Numbered from the stretch's first letter, positions 19,140 to 28,379 are shown. The stretch is 58,975 nucleotides of DNA from Methylobacter sp. (GCA_030653175.1 JAURZV010000039.1:1-58975), one strand, 5' to 3'. Notes: generated by a model from the letters alone, not told the origin. Numbers and translations: made by a program.

Positions 19140-21443
19140 TTGACAAAAGGCTTCAATATTAACAAAGAGCATTTGAAAATCAATATCAAAGGTTTCGTTC
19201 AGGGACTTGGCTTTCGCCCGTTTATTGTTCGCCTTGCCCGGCGACACCAACAAAAAGGCTGGGTTGCCAACACCAACAGCGGTATAACCATCGATATTGA
19301 AGGCCTGCCCGAACACCAGCAAGACTTTATTGACAGTCTGAACAATCAACTGCCGCCTTTTGCAAAAATCGAATCATTAACCATAACCAGGCTGCCTCAA
19401 GCCGACTTTGACGATTTCCGGATTAAAGCCAGCACGGCTGACGGCACACAATCCGCCTTTGTCCTGCCCGACATAGCCACCTGCCCTGATTGTATCCGCG
19501 ATATTTCCGACCCCGCCAGCCGCTACTATCAATATCCGTTTACCAGCTGTTGCCATTGCGGACCGCGCTACAGCATTATGACCCGGCAACCTTATGACCG
19601 CAGCCGAACCGGCATGGCGGCATTCCATATCTGCCGCGAATGCGGACAGGATTACCAAGCTATAAATAACCGGCGGTTTCACGCCCAAACCATCGCCTGC
19701 CCAAACTGCGGCCCCAGCTTAAGCTTGCTTGATGAGTCTGGAAATTTTTTAGCCGAAAAACACGACGCATTAATTACCGCAATCGACCTGTTACGCGCCG
19801 GAAAAATCGTCGCCATTAAAGGCATAGGCGGTTATCAACTATTGGTTGATGCAACCAACCGGCACGCCGTTGAACGCCTTAGACTGCGCAAACATCGTCC
19901 GCAAAAGCCCTTTGCGCTGATGGTCGCCGATTTGGCGACTGCGCAACAGCTTTGCATGATCAATGCACTTGAGCAAGAAGCCCTGAGCTCTGCCTCCGCA
20001 CCTATTGTATTATTAAACGCCAAACCGATAGCGACAGATGTGGGGGCGACTTCAGTCGCCCCCACATCTGCCGTAGCACCCGGCAGCAACCTGCTTGGCA
20101 TCATGCTGCCTTATTCGCCGTTACACCACCTTTTACTAAATAAAGACATTGTCGCGCAACCGCTCCATACACTGGTCGCAACCAGCGGCAACCGCCAAAA
20201 CGAACCCATTTGCATTAATGCCCAACAGGCATTAACAAGACTTGCCGGCATTGCCGATTATTTCCTAACCCATAACCGACCAATCCTCCGTCCGCTCGAT
20301 GATTCCATCGTCCGACTCATCAACGACAAAATCACCGTATTGCGCAGAGCCAGAGGCTACACCCCTCTACCCATCACCTTAAAAACAGCAATGCCCGACA
20401 CGCTGGCCGTAGGCGGCCAGTTAAAAAACACTATCGCTGTCAGTCATGGACCGCACATCATTCTAAGCCAACATCTGGGCGACCTTGATTCAGAAGCAAC
20501 CCAACAACAATTCCAATCCACCCTAACGGACTTGCAAGACTTTTATCAAATCGCCCCGACACGTATCATGCACGACCTGCATAGCGGCTATGTCAGCAGC
20601 CGGTTTGCAGCCAATTCAGGCACGCAAACCGTCCCTGTACAACATCACTATGCTCATAGCCTATCCTGCATGGCCGAACACGGCCTGGAACCGCCTGCAT
20701 TAGGCATTTCCTGGGATGGTTCGGGGCTGGGCACCGACAACACACTGTGGGGCGGCGAATTTCTGCTTATTAATCAGCAAGGCTTTGAACGCTACGCCCA
20801 CTTTGCCCCGTTTTTATTGCCCGGCGGACATAAAGCCATACAGGAACCCAGACGCGCGGCATTAGGCCTGCTTTACGAAATCTTTGCTGACCGCGTCTTT
20901 GATCGCAAAGACCTGCCCTTTTCCGCACAGGAATTAAACTTATTGCAATCGGCCTTAAGCCGTCAACTCAACTGTCCGCGCACCACCAGCGCCGGACGCT
21001 TATTTGATGCAGTAGCCAGCTTACTGGGGCTATGCCATATCAATCACTATGAAGGTCAGGCGGCAATGGCGCTGGAAATGAGCGCGGCATTAAGCGCATC
21101 CGGCCAACACTATGACTTCCACATCAAACACGAAGCGGCCATTGTTATCGACTGGAAAATCACCCTGGAACAGCTCTTGGACGATATACCGCACAGCCCG
21201 GTTGAATTAATCGCCTGCAAGTTTCACAACACCTTGGCCGAAATCATATTGGCCATAGCCCGGAGGGCCGGGCAAAAAACAGTTATCCTGAGCGGCGGCT
21301 GTTTTCAAAATACTTATCTCACGGCAAACGCAGCCAAGAGATTAAAGAGCTCGGGCTTTGATGTATACTGCCATGAAAAGATCCCCCCTAACGACGGCGG
21401 ACTGGCTCTCGGCCAGTTGTATGCCGCAAAATATATAGGATAA
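19140..21443 (+). CDS. hypF: [NiFe]-hydrogenase maturation carbamoyltransferase HypF
   Basis: Converts carbamoyl phosphate to the HypE-bound precursor of the hydrogenase CN ligands. The acylphosphatase domain has VQGLGFRPF near residues 20-28. Two zinc-finger blocks follow (CPDC...CCHCG and CREC...CPNCG), then a YrdC-like domain (from about 205) and a Kae1-like carbamoyltransferase domain with HHYAH and AMALEM. The 767 residues slightly exceed the usual 750. Part of the excess is residues 299-310, encoded by a perfect 36-base palindrome. The start is TTG at 19140; no ATG lies near. First gene of hypFCDE. Confidence 0.95.
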   Translation: MTKGFNINKEHLKINIKGFVQGLGFRPFIVRLARRHQQKGWVANTNSGITIDIEGLPEHQQDFIDSLNNQLPPFAKIESLTITRLPQADFDDFRIKASTADGTQSAFVLPDIATCPDCIRDISDPASRYYQYPFTSCCHCGPRYSIMTRQPYDRSRTGMAAFHICRECGQDYQAINNRRFHAQTIACPNCGPSLSLLDESGNFLAEKHDALITAIDLLRAGKIVAIKGIGGYQLLVDATNRHAVERLRLRKHRPQKPFALMVADLATAQQLCMINALEQEALSSASAPIVLLNAKPIATDVGATSVAPTSAVAPGSNLLGIMLPYSPLHHLLLNKDIVAQPLHTLVATSGNRQNEPICINAQQALTRLAGIADYFLTHNRPILRPLDDSIVRLINDKITVLRRARGYTPLPITLKTAMPDTLAVGGQLKNTIAVSHGPHIILSQHLGDLDSEATQQQFQSTLTDLQDFYQIAPTRIMHDLHSGYVSSRFAANSGTQTVPVQHHYAHSLSCMAEHGLEPPALGISWDGSGLGTDNTLWGGEFLLINQQGFERYAHFAPFLLPGGHKAIQEPRRAALGLLYEIFADRVFDRKDLPFSAQELNLLQSALSRQLNCPRTTSAGRLFDAVASLLGLCHINHYEGQAAMALEMSAALSASGQHYDFHIKHEAAIVIDWKITLEQLLDDIPHSPVELIACKFHNTLAEIILAIARRAGQKTVILSGGCFQNTYLTANAAKRLKSSGFDVYCHEKIPPNDGGLALGQLYAAKYIG
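20035..20070. repeat. 36-base perfect palindrome inside hypF
   Basis: Arms CAGATGTGGGGGCGAC and GTCGCCCCCACATCTG surround a TTCA loop. It is exactly 12 codons long and encodes TDVGATSVAPTS. Because it is a palindrome, the opposite strand in the matching frame gives almost the same peptide. HypF homologs go straight from the VLL segment to the APGxxxLGIMLPY motif. Confidence 0.8.
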
Positions 21444-21446
21444 CTT

Positions 21447-21692
21447 ATGTGCCTGGCCATACCCGGACAAATTATCAGCCTGTCTGATCACAGCGATTCC
21501 CTAGCGCGTACCGGGCGCGTTAACTTTTCCGGCATCAGCAAGGACGTCAGCCTGGCCTATGTACCCGAAGCCAAAATCAACGACTATGTGATCGTTCATG
21601 CCGGTTTTGCCCTGTCCATCCTGGATGAAGCCGAAGCTCAGGCCAGCCTGCAAGCATTCCGGGATTTAGCTGACTTCGAGAATATATTATGA
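21447..21692 (+). CDS. hypC: Hydrogenase maturation chaperone HypC
   Basis: An 81-residue small chaperone that carries the Fe(CN)2CO unit with HypD. It begins MCLAIPGQI, with the essential N-terminal Cys2. It lies three bases after hypF. Its stop codon overlaps an ATG (ATGA at 21689-21692) that opens a 51-codon frame leading to hypD. Confidence 0.97.
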   Translation: MCLAIPGQIISLSDHSDSLARTGRVNFSGISKDVSLAYVPEAKINDYVIVHAGFALSILDEAEAQASLQAFRDLADFENIL

Positions 21693-21844
21693 CGACAAAC
21701 AGAACCGGAAAAGTGCAGATCGGCGCTACGAATTTTCATGTAGGGCGTGCCGTGCGCGCCAAAACATTGGGTGATAATTCAAGCATCGGAAAAGACGCGC
21801 GCAGCGCGCCCTACTCATGCGCAGAACAGGTGAGGCCGGCTTGA
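21689..21844 (+). other. 51-codon bridging frame created by a repeat between hypC and hypD
   Basis: This frame begins at ATGA with the hypC stop and ends at TTGA on the hypD start, so it is open across the whole gap. Most of it is an inverted repeat, with arms at 21738-21760 and 21794-21819 built on TAGGGCGTGC/GCGCGCCCTA. Another copy of this family is at 54680-54782. It is unlikely to encode a functional protein, but it could keep ribosomes moving from hypC into hypD. Confidence 0.45.
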
Positions 21845-22935
21845 ACTACCTTGACGAATTTCGAGATCCTGCAACCGCAAAAAAAATAACCGCCGCGATA
21901 AAATCCATCACCACACAGCCATGGAACATCATGGAAGTCTGCGGAGGCCAGACCCATAGCATCATTAAATACGGCATCGATCAGCTGTTGCCTGATGAAA
22001 TCAACCTGATCCACGGCCCCGGCTGTCCGGTTTGCGTCACGCCGCTGGCTTATATCGATAAGGCGCTGGCGATTGCCGCACAACCGGAGGTGATTTTCTG
22101 TTCTTTCGGCGACATGCTGCGCGTCCCCGGTTCGCATCATGATTTACTCAGCCTGAAAGCTCAAGGCGCCGATATTCGTATCGTTTATTCGCCGCTGGAT
22201 GCGCTGAATATCGCCCAGGCCAACCCCGGCAAACAGGTGGTGTTTTTCGGCGTAGGCTTTGAAACCACTGCCCCGACCACGGCCTTAGCCGCCTACCAGG
22301 CCAAACAACAAAAGCTGAATAACTTTTCGTTGCTGATTTGCCACGTCCGCGTGCCGCCGGTGATGCAGGCGCTGCTCGACTCGCCCGACAACCAGGTGCA
22401 GGGTTTTTTGGGCGCAGGACACGTCTGCTCGATTATGGGTTACCACGAATATTTGCCGCTATCCGCACAACATAAAATCCCCATCGTCATCACCGGTTTT
22501 GAACCGGTCGATATTCTGCACGGGCTGTATCTGTGCATCAAACAACTCGAAGAAAATCGTTATCAGGTTGAAAACGAATACAGCCGCGTGGTGAAAGAGC
22601 AAGGCAATCAGTCCGCGCAACAGCTGATAAGCCAAGTGTTCGACATCGTCAATCAAAGCTGGCGCGGACTGGGTGAAATCGCCGATAGCGGTCTCGCACT
22701 CAATGCCGACTACGACGACTGGAATGCCGAACAGCGTTTTGCGGTCGCCGCCATTAACACCCAGGAACCTGCCGCCTGCCGTAGCGGCGAAGTGCTGCAA
22801 GGCTTGATCAAGCCCGCGCAATGCGCCGAATTCGGCACGACTTGCACCCCCGAACACCCGCTGGGCGCCACCATGGTTTCCTCCGAAGGCGCGTGCGCCG
22901 CCTATTACCGCTACCGTCGTCACCAACATGTCTGA
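21841..22935 (+). CDS. hypD: Hydrogenase maturation iron-sulfur protein HypD
   Basis: Scaffold on which the Fe(CN)2CO group is built, with HypC and HypE. I chose the TTG at 21841, giving (M)NYLDEFRDP as in known HypD proteins; AGGTGAGG sits just upstream. An in-frame ATG at 21817 lies inside the repeat. Conserved motifs are [21 protein letters not shown] and the C-terminal cysteines of the 4Fe-4S site (CRSGEVLQG...CTPEHPLGA). Overlaps hypE by eight bases. Confidence 0.96.
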   Translation: MNYLDEFRDPATAKKITAAIKSITTQPWNIMEVCGGQTHSIIKYGIDQLLPDEINLIHGPGCPVCVTPLAYIDKALAIAAQPEVIFCSFGDMLRVPGSHHDLLSLKAQGADIRIVYSPLDALNIAQANPGKQVVFFGVGFETTAPTTALAAYQAKQQKLNNFSLLICHVRVPPVMQALLDSPDNQVQGFLGAGHVCSIMGYHEYLPLSAQHKIPIVITGFEPVDILHGLYLCIKQLEENRYQVENEYSRVVKEQGNQSAQQLISQVFDIVNQSWRGLGEIADSGLALNADYDDWNAEQRFAVAAINTQEPAACRSGEVLQGLIKPAQCAEFGTTCTPEHPLGATMVSSEGACAAYYRYRRHQHV

Positions 22936-23974
22936 TTTAAAACTGAACTGTCCCCTGCCCCTGCAATACGAGCAAATCGTCATGGCTCATGGCGGCGGCG
23001 GTCGCCTGATGCAGCAATTGCTGGACAGCATCATCCAACCGGTATTCAGCAATCCCCTGCTAAACCAGAAACACGACAGCGCGGTGTTAAACGTCAACGG
23101 CTCCAAGCTGGCCTTTACCACCGATTCCTATGTGGTGAAGCCGCTGTTTTTTTCCGGCGGCGATATCGGCAAGATGGCGGTATGCGGTACTTTAAACGAT
23201 TTAGCCATGAGCGGCGCAAAACCGTTATACCTCAGCTGCGCGCTGATTATTGAAGAAGGTTTCGCGATTAAAGATCTGCAACGCATCGTCGAATCCATGC
23301 AGCACACCGCGCAACAGGCCGGAGTGTTGATAGTGACCGGGGACACCAAAGTGGTCGATCACGGCAGCGGCGACGGGGTTTATATCAATACCGCGGGCAT
23401 CGGCATCATCGACGCAAACGTCAATGTTTCGCCTGCCGACATTCAAGTCGGCGACAGCATTATCATCAACAGCGATATAGCGCGGCACGGTATTGCGATC
23501 ATGCTGGAGCGCGAAGGCATGAACTTTGACAGCAGCATAGCCAGCGACTGCGCCGACCTGTCCGGTCTGGTTTTGGATCTGATTCAAGCCGGCATTGAAA
23601 TCCACTGCATGCGCGATTTAACGCGCGGCGGCTTAGCCAGCGGCCTGATAGAACTGGCTGCCACCTCGCATCATGCAATCGAAATCAACGAAACGGCATT
23701 GCCGATACATCAGGATGTCAGCAGCGCCTGTGAAATTTTAGGCTTTGATCCACTGTACATCGCCAACGAGGGTTGTTTTGCGCTGTTTGTACCCGAAGCG
23801 CAAACCGCACAAGCCCTGAGTGCGTTGCACCGGCATCCATTGGGCAAACAGGCCTGTCAAATCGGCAAAGTTAAAGCGACACACCCGCGAGGTACGGTTA
23901 CTCTGCAAACGGCAATGGGCATCAGCCGGGTTCTGGATTTACTGAGCGGAGAGCAGTTGCCGAGAATATGCTGA
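22928..23974 (+). CDS. hypE: Hydrogenase maturation protein HypE
   Basis: Dehydrates the thiocarboxamide on its C-terminal Cys to thiocyanate, the donor of the hydrogenase CN ligands. The 348 residues include the N-terminal [14 protein letters not shown] motif, [10 protein letters not shown] and GDTKVVD of the PurM-like ATP-binding fold, and the terminal PRIC with the acceptor Cys at the last position. Last gene of hypFCDE. No hydrogenase structural gene is in the window. Confidence 0.97.
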   Translation: MSDLKLNCPLPLQYEQIVMAHGGGGRLMQQLLDSIIQPVFSNPLLNQKHDSAVLNVNGSKLAFTTDSYVVKPLFFSGGDIGKMAVCGTLNDLAMSGAKPLYLSCALIIEEGFAIKDLQRIVESMQHTAQQAGVLIVTGDTKVVDHGSGDGVYINTAGIGIIDANVNVSPADIQVGDSIIINSDIARHGIAIMLEREGMNFDSSIASDCADLSGLVLDLIQAGIEIHCMRDLTRGGLASGLIELAATSHHAIEINETALPIHQDVSSACEILGFDPLYIANEGCFALFVPEAQTAQALSALHRHPLGKQACQIGKVKATHPRGTVTLQTAMGISRVLDLLSGEQLPRIC

Positions 23975-24000
23975 TTAATCTTGAATGGTGCGCACAGTCC

Positions 24001-24167
24001 TGTAGGCCGGAAAAGCTGGTTTGAGCGGCAGCGAGAACTGGCATTTCCGGCAAATACTCCCCCGATTCGCCGGAAACGCTACCTCGCGCTACGCACTTCG
24101 ACAAGGCTCTTTCTGAGCAAAGCCGAAGGGCTCAGGACAGGCTTGGGTGGCCTTATTCCGGCCTACT
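24001..24167. repeat. Inverted repeat after hypE
   Basis: The arm TGTAGGCCGGAAAAGC at 24001-24016 pairs with TTATTCCGGCCTAC near 24153-24166. A second dispersed sequence, GAAGGGCTCAGGACAGGC, lies inside. Together with the MITE-like element that follows, this accounts for the start of the 830-base gene-free stretch 23975-24806. The rest of that stretch (24510-24750) shows nothing I can identify. Confidence 0.6.
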
Positions 24168-24317
24168 TCGTGTCTTCGGGGTGATATGTTTTTAAGTTCA
24201 TGCTTTAGATAGGTGCACGTCTAAAATCCCGACTCACTGATCAATACGGCCGCAACGTATCGCCATAACGATGAGACGATACTTTCGGCTTTTTCGTCAA
24301 TCAACACATTACCCTTG

Positions 24318-24508
24318 ATCCTAGAAAAATCATTTCGTCCACGAAAACCAAAAGCAGGCGCCTCTAGGTGACACAAAAAGCACGAAAATTTTCAAAGAGA
24401 TGCCAAGCTGTAGACCGTCACCCAAAGAGTGAATAGCTAAATCAATACACCGCACTGATTTATGTAGTGTTTTTCGTGTTTTCCGTGGACAAACTGCGGC
24501 TTTAGGTT
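24318..24508. repeat. MITE-like 'CACGAAA' element, copy 1
   Basis: About 190 bases, with ends ATCCTAGAAAAATC and a matching inverted right end. It contains runs of the GTCCACGAAAA/CACGAAA motif in inverted orientation at both ends and a shared middle (CTGTAGACCG.CACCCA). A second copy is at 52401-52570. There is no coding capacity, so it is non-autonomous at best. Confidence 0.65.
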
Positions 24509-24760
24509 TATTTGAAAAATTGAGTCAGTATTATCGAGCCAGGCATATGGCTATTCTCTGTATATGACAAGAATAATTCGTTGAAATTTGAAAAATACTA
24601 ACTTTTTGTAAAGAGAGGAACAAATCATCGAGCTGCCGCAGCTGCTAAATCAACATTTCAGTCGGCACAAAGCAAAAATGGATTGTTTTGTTAAGATACT
24701 GATAAACTTGCTAATGAATATAACGGCAGCAATTAGGTGATTTACTTTACTGTCAGGCAT

Positions 24761-24798
24761 AAAAAAACCGTAGCTCCCGAAAGAGCTACGGTTTTTTT
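24761..24798 (-). terminator. Terminator of the cold-shock gene
   Basis: AAAAAAACCGTAGCTC, loop CCGAAA, GAGCTACGGTTTTTTT. A nearly perfect hairpin with a T-run, eight bases after the csp stop. Confidence 0.92.
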
Positions 24799-24806
24799 GT
24801 CTGCAA

Positions 24807-25007
24807 TTAGATGAGTGTTACTTCTTCTGCTTGCGGGCCTTTTTGTCCTTGAGTGACAGTAAACTGTACTTTCTGTCCTTCATCAAGAGATTTAAAGCCT
24901 GAGCTGTTAATGTTACGAAAGTGAACAAAAACATCTGGGCCATTTTCTTGCTGAATAAAACCAAAGCCTTTTTCAGCGTTAAACCATTTAACTGTACCTG
25001 TAGTCAT
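24807..25007 (-). CDS. Cold-shock protein (CspA family)
   Basis: A 66-residue single cold-shock domain that binds single-stranded RNA and DNA. RNP1 is KGFGFIQQ and RNP2 is VFVHFRNI. The starting [17 protein letters not shown] is canonical. It has its own promoter about 150 bases upstream and its own terminator. The long leader of about 140 bases resembles those of cspA-type genes, whose RNA structure controls translation at low temperature. I cannot say which Csp paralog it is. Confidence 0.95.
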   Translation of the reverse strand: MTTGTVKWFNAEKGFGFIQQENGPDVFVHFRNINSSGFKSLDEGQKVQFTVTQGQKGPQAEEVTLI

Positions 25008-25157
25008 TTAGTGTAATCCTATTTGTAGTAATTGAAGCCTTATAAAGGCTGATGGAGCTGGGAAATTAGAGAATTACTTAATGATAACAGGACGAACAAT
25101 TACATGAAGAACTTCGTAAAGATAAGCATAACGGTAAAACTATTTCAAGCTGAGTGC

Positions 25158-25186
25158 ATTCTATAGTCGCACTCTGACAATGTCAA
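25158..25186 (-). promoter_or_regulatory. Sigma-70 promoter of the cold-shock gene
   Basis: On the minus strand, TTGACA, 17 bases, then TAGAAT. This is a perfect -35, near-consensus -10 and ideal spacing. It gives an untranslated leader of about 140 bases. Confidence 0.75.
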
Positions 25187-25379
25187 GCCTGCTCTTTCAG
25201 TTTCCGGATGTCCTTGCATTGATGATATACAATTAAAGAACTCAAATTTATGAGCGACTCTTAATATTCAGGATGACATTGATAGCTGATAAACATTAAT
25301 GCTGATTATATTACGTATATGAAAATTTCATGAATCTAATGCCTCAAATAAGGAAACAATCTATCCACTCTTAGTGTTA

Positions 25380-25408
25380 TTGTCAACAATACAGTCCTTC
25401 ACTATAGT
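25380..25408 (+). promoter_or_regulatory. Sigma-70 promoter for the small membrane protein
   Basis: TTGTCA, 17 bases, then TATAGT, about 48 bases ahead of the ATG at 25456. Confidence 0.6.
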
Positions 25409-25455
25409 TAAGTCGTAATTTAAAAAACTTTTCAACTTAATGCGAGGATTTACTC

Positions 25456-25629
25456 ATGAACGACTTTTACAAAGACATTTTAACCGGAATAGTGTTTATA
25501 ACCGGCCTATTGGGATTTGTTTCCGGTGAATTCATCATCTCATCGGCACTATTCGCCACTGCAGCTATTGCCAGTAACATTAACCTGAATCGTAAAAGAG
25601 GTAAAGCTGGACAATTATCATGCGAATGA
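25456..25629 (+). CDS. Small membrane protein, 57 residues
   Basis: The open frame starts MNDFYKDILTGIVFITG. GAGG sits 10 bases before the ATG, with a good promoter upstream and a strong terminator 37 bases downstream. Residues about 7-45 are hydrophobic and could form one or two membrane helices (LTGIVFITGLLGFVSG and FIISSALFATAAIAS). The tail is basic (NLNRKRGKAG). The complete expression unit is the main reason to call it a gene. Function unknown; small inner-membrane proteins of this shape are often stress-related. Confidence 0.7.
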   Translation: MNDFYKDILTGIVFITGLLGFVSGEFIISSALFATAAIASNINLNRKRGKAGQLSCE

Positions 25630-25665
25630 CACACTCATCCCTGAATTACTTCACCACGCGACTTG

Positions 25666-25703
25666 AACACTTTCAAGGCTTGACAGCCTTGAAAGTGTTT
25701 TTT
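25666..25703 (+). terminator. Terminator after small membrane protein
   Basis: AACACTTTCAAGGCT, TGAC loop, AGCCTTGAAAGTGTT and a T-run. A perfect 15-base stem. Confidence 0.92.
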
Positions 25704-25950
25704 GCAGCACCAGCTTACTTGAACTCTTGGCAGTAAATTATTACTGCTACTTCCGTCGAAATTCAACGCCGTCACATCACATCGGCTTCAGCCAAAACTA
25801 AAATCAGCCTTTTTTTAAAGACCTGAAAAGCCGCTTATAATAAATAGATTGTTCAACACCATACTGCCGCATCGTATTCAATGCAGGTAATCGCGCTATC
25901 TATTCTTTGATCCTTAAAAATTTGTTAAGGTATTTTTTGACAACAGCTTT

Positions 25951-26112
25951 ATGTTGCCTGATCTACGCCCTCACTTTGCCGATCTAACCGATCCGCGCCG
26001 CACGACCAAAAATAAACTGCACAAATTAACCGACCTCATCATACTCGTTTTCTGGTCGTGCTAAGCGGGTATTGAAGACTGGGGTCGGGATGTGGCCTTC
26101 AAAGAAGAATAA
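25951..26112 (+). pseudogene. ISAs1-family transposase, N-terminal remnant
   Basis: The frame starting ATG at 25951 reads LRPHFADLTDPRRTTKNKLH, then LTDLIILVFWSC. It hits an in-frame TAA, then continues with GIEDWGRDVAFKEE before stopping. The FADLxDPRR opening followed by a hydrophobic stretch is typical of the N-terminal part of ISAs1 (H-repeat) transposases. The remaining 300 or so residues are missing. The gap 25704-25950 shows nothing else. Confidence 0.7.
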
Positions 26113-26140
26113 AGAAAGCCGGCTTCAAAAATTCCTGGTT

Positions 26141-27157
26141 TTACCTAATTACGGGTGTTTTTTTATTGCTAATACCTAACAACAGTAGCCTAGATATCCA
26201 GTTAAGTTTGATAAAACTGTAAAACAGATAAGGAAGGATAATCGAGAGTAAAACGATAAAAAAATCCGGCCAGTGCCTATCTCTAAGCGTCAAGTTAATT
26301 GGCTGACTCAAATACATAATTACCAAGGAAGCTGATCCAATACTAGCCATAATTTCGCCAATGTATTTGACGTTGGAAATAAAGATAATCGCCTTTAGCA
26401 CAACCACAACCAGAGACACTGCGAAAACAATGCTAACAACAGGCAAACCAAACAATGAAGGTTTCATATCAAAGGCAATAAGTGCAGTATATCCATCAAC
26501 ATATAAAAACACACAAATGCTCGCGCATAACACGGATAGCACTAACATTTTGTTAGAATTGAGTAGATTTTGAGCTCGTATAAGGTGCCCATTCCAGAAG
26601 AAGACCATAGCAATTGGAACAACCTCTGCCGCCAGTGGAAGCCTCACTTGTGTTGTCAGTAATGTCAGAGAACTACAAAGCAGTATTACGAACACCACAG
26701 GCCGGGCAAGTGGGTTATAAGTCTTTCCTCCAGCGCAATTTATAAGAGCATTGTAAGCAAGCTGCGTAAGGAAGAGGCAACTGATAAACCAAAACACGCC
26801 AACCCATCCTTTGAGGTTATAACCACCATAGATTATCTGACTCATATATTTGAGTGCTTCCCCATAAGAATGGGCAGCAGTGCCTATCAGGGACTTGATA
26901 GTTAATAGAAAGAGGAAAGCTGTATATGGTATGAGCAGGGAAACAACCCTTTTCTTAAAAAGAACCGAAAACACCTCCGGTTTATATAACATTCCAGACA
27001 GCATAAAAAAGAGTGGCATGTGGAAAAGGTAGATAAACTTGGCAAGCTTTTGCAATATTGGCGCAGAAGCATTAAGGAAAACATGAGCAGTGACTACTAA
27101 AAATATACCTACACCTTTTGCTTTGTCAATCCAATCAATTCTATCCGTGGTATTCAT
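26141..27157 (-). CDS. Membrane acyltransferase, family 3
   Basis: A 338-residue protein with about ten predicted membrane helices. It begins DRIDWIDKAKGVGIFLVVTAHV, the conserved D..K..GI...V..H block that holds the catalytic His, and has a FWFISCLFL segment. The family transfers acyl groups, often acetyl, to cell-surface sugars. It lies between a dead transposase and an integrase relic, and its sequence is more AT-rich than its chromosomal neighbours, so it is probably cargo of an older island. The substrate cannot be inferred. Confidence 0.85.
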   Translation of the reverse strand: MNTTDRIDWIDKAKGVGIFLVVTAHVFLNASAPILQKLAKFIYLFHMPLFFMLSGMLYKPEVFSVLFKKRVVSLLIPYTAFLFLLTIKSLIGTAAHSYGEALKYMSQIIYGGYNLKGWVGVFWFISCLFLTQLAYNALINCAGGKTYNPLARPVVFVILLCSSLTLLTTQVRLPLAAEVVPIAMVFFWNGHLIRAQNLLNSNKMLVLSVLCASICVFLYVDGYTALIAFDMKPSLFGLPVVSIVFAVSLVVVVLKAIIFISNVKYIGEIMASIGSASLVIMYLSQPINLTLRDRHWPDFFIVLLSIILPYLFYSFIKLNWISRLLLLGISNKKTPVIR

Positions 27158-27183
27158 ATTTCCTCATCAAGACATTTCTCGTA

Positions 27184-27399
27184 TTAAATAGCTGATGTTA
27201 CGCAACCATAATAAAAAATCAATGAGTTACAGATTTTGTAATTTGGTGCGACTGTTGATTTCTGAACACTTGCGTAACGTAAGTTGATAAGTAGAAACAT
27301 GCCATCAGCCAGTTTATAAGGCTTTTTCTTTAGGCTTAGCGTTCTTGCAAGCGGTGTCTGAAAGCGGCATTGGGAGTATATCTTCTCGGTTAATAGCAT
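27184..27399 (-). pseudogene. Relic integrase N-terminus
   Basis: The 71-codon frame contains LSLKKKPYKLADGMFLLI, corresponding to the start of P4-type tyrosine integrases (compare the DKTSGGKPFKLTDEKGLYLL segment of the intact integrase at 35992). The catalytic part is gone and the first 25 residues are shifted. The DNA upstream (27400-27545) resembles the spacer between the intact integrase and tRNA-Ser, including the same hairpin. An earlier element of this kind therefore sat in the same tRNA. Confidence 0.65.
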
Positions 27400-27473
27400 G
27401 GTACCTCCATTTTATACCCCCACCATACCCCGAATGTCAATGTATCTTGCTGCACTTCATTGGACAAAAAAAT

Positions 27474-27545
27474 ACCCGCCAAGCCAGATAACTTGCGGGT
27501 TTTTTACTTCTTTGAATCTCTTTAAATCATATGAGAGAGACAATA
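27474..27545. other. Degenerate copy of the integrase-tRNA junction; probable distal attachment site
   Basis: The hairpin ACCCGC...GCGGGT (27474-27500) is followed by TCTTTAAAT and GAGAGAGA. This is the same order as at 37323-37400, where the hairpin leads to TCTTAAAT and the GAGAGAGAG of the tRNA-Ser 3' end. The left boundary of the present element is therefore likely near 27530. Core identity is short, so the exact att sequence is uncertain. Confidence 0.5.
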
Positions 27546-27851
27546 GAATAACGCTTTGTAAGCCACGTAGTTAAAGGTATTTGCATTATTATTTTTTAAA
27601 GTTACCCCCAATGCTACCCCTGTCCTATCAATGCTGCCTCTATCTTTCGCCCCGCGCCCTTAACTAAAAGTCTTAGGATAGCGCTCGGGTGTTGTTTAGT
27701 TGCGCGTTAAGTTAGCGCCAAGGGTAAAAGGTACTCCCCAGCTTCTTCCTATGAGGGTAATTCGAACCGCGTTTTTGGTGTAGTCAGTTACTTGAAAAGT
27801 TACTGAACTTTTAATTAATACACATCTGTAGGGGGGGGGTGTCTCAGATTC

Positions 27852-27964
27852 TGGGGCTTTTGGGGCGAGGTGCCTTTAAGCCACTCCAGCCGTGGGATGC
27901 AGCCGCCCAAAAGTGCTGTTTTTCTTGGGTCTTTGCTGGGGCATTTTGGGGCATTTTTTGGGGC
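27852..27964 (+). repeat. Left iteron cluster (TGGGGC x5)
   Basis: TGGGGC occurs at 27852, 27861, 27937, 27947 and 27959, mostly as TTTTGGGGC. The opposite end of the element carries the same hexamer in reverse orientation (35697-35818). A G9 run lies just before, at 27831-27839. The surrounding stretch 27546-28150 holds no convincing gene. Confidence 0.6.
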
Positions 27965-28150
27965 TTTGGGTGTTTTTGGCCTAAAAATGGCCGATTTACC
28001 CGGTTGGCGGTGGTTCTGATTTACCTTTGAATAGGCCGATTTTTACATCAACTGTGAATGTATTTTCACTGCGTCATAACGGTAATTCTTCGTAACGATG
28101 TCACGCTAATTAAATGACCTGCACATAATACAAATGGGTCTTTGAATGGC

Positions 28151-28177
28151 GCAAAAAAGCCGCAATTAAGCGGCTTT
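28151..28177 (-). terminator. Terminator at the distal end of the satellite
   Basis: On the minus strand, AAAGCCGC, TTAATT, GCGGCTTT followed by further T residues. It would stop the leftward transcript of the element. Confidence 0.8.
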
Positions 28178-28379
28178 CCAGGTGGTTCCTTTCTAATCTT
28201 GGCGGATTCCACAAACACACCTCAAGTTATAGGGCTCGACTGACTGTTTTTGCGGCCTGATAAATTCGTTAAATGGTGCCAGTTTTTTCAACGGACGAGA
28301 AAACAGGCAAACTCTGCGCCCATAATTCATAAAATTTAATAGGGTGTGGGGCGGCCAGCTGTACGCCCCACGGTCTAAA

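Noticed and set aside
19140-23974. Hydrogenase structural operon near hypFCDE
   Set aside because: No large- or small-subunit hydrogenase gene is present in the window; only maturation genes are seen.
27831-27839. G9 run as a phase-variation switch
   Set aside because: It lies in no credible gene and at no recognisable promoter spacing.
27839-28030. 63-codon Trp/Gly/Phe-rich frame at the left end of the satellite
   Set aside because: The composition is explained by the TTTTGGGGC iterons, and its orientation is opposite to all satellite genes.
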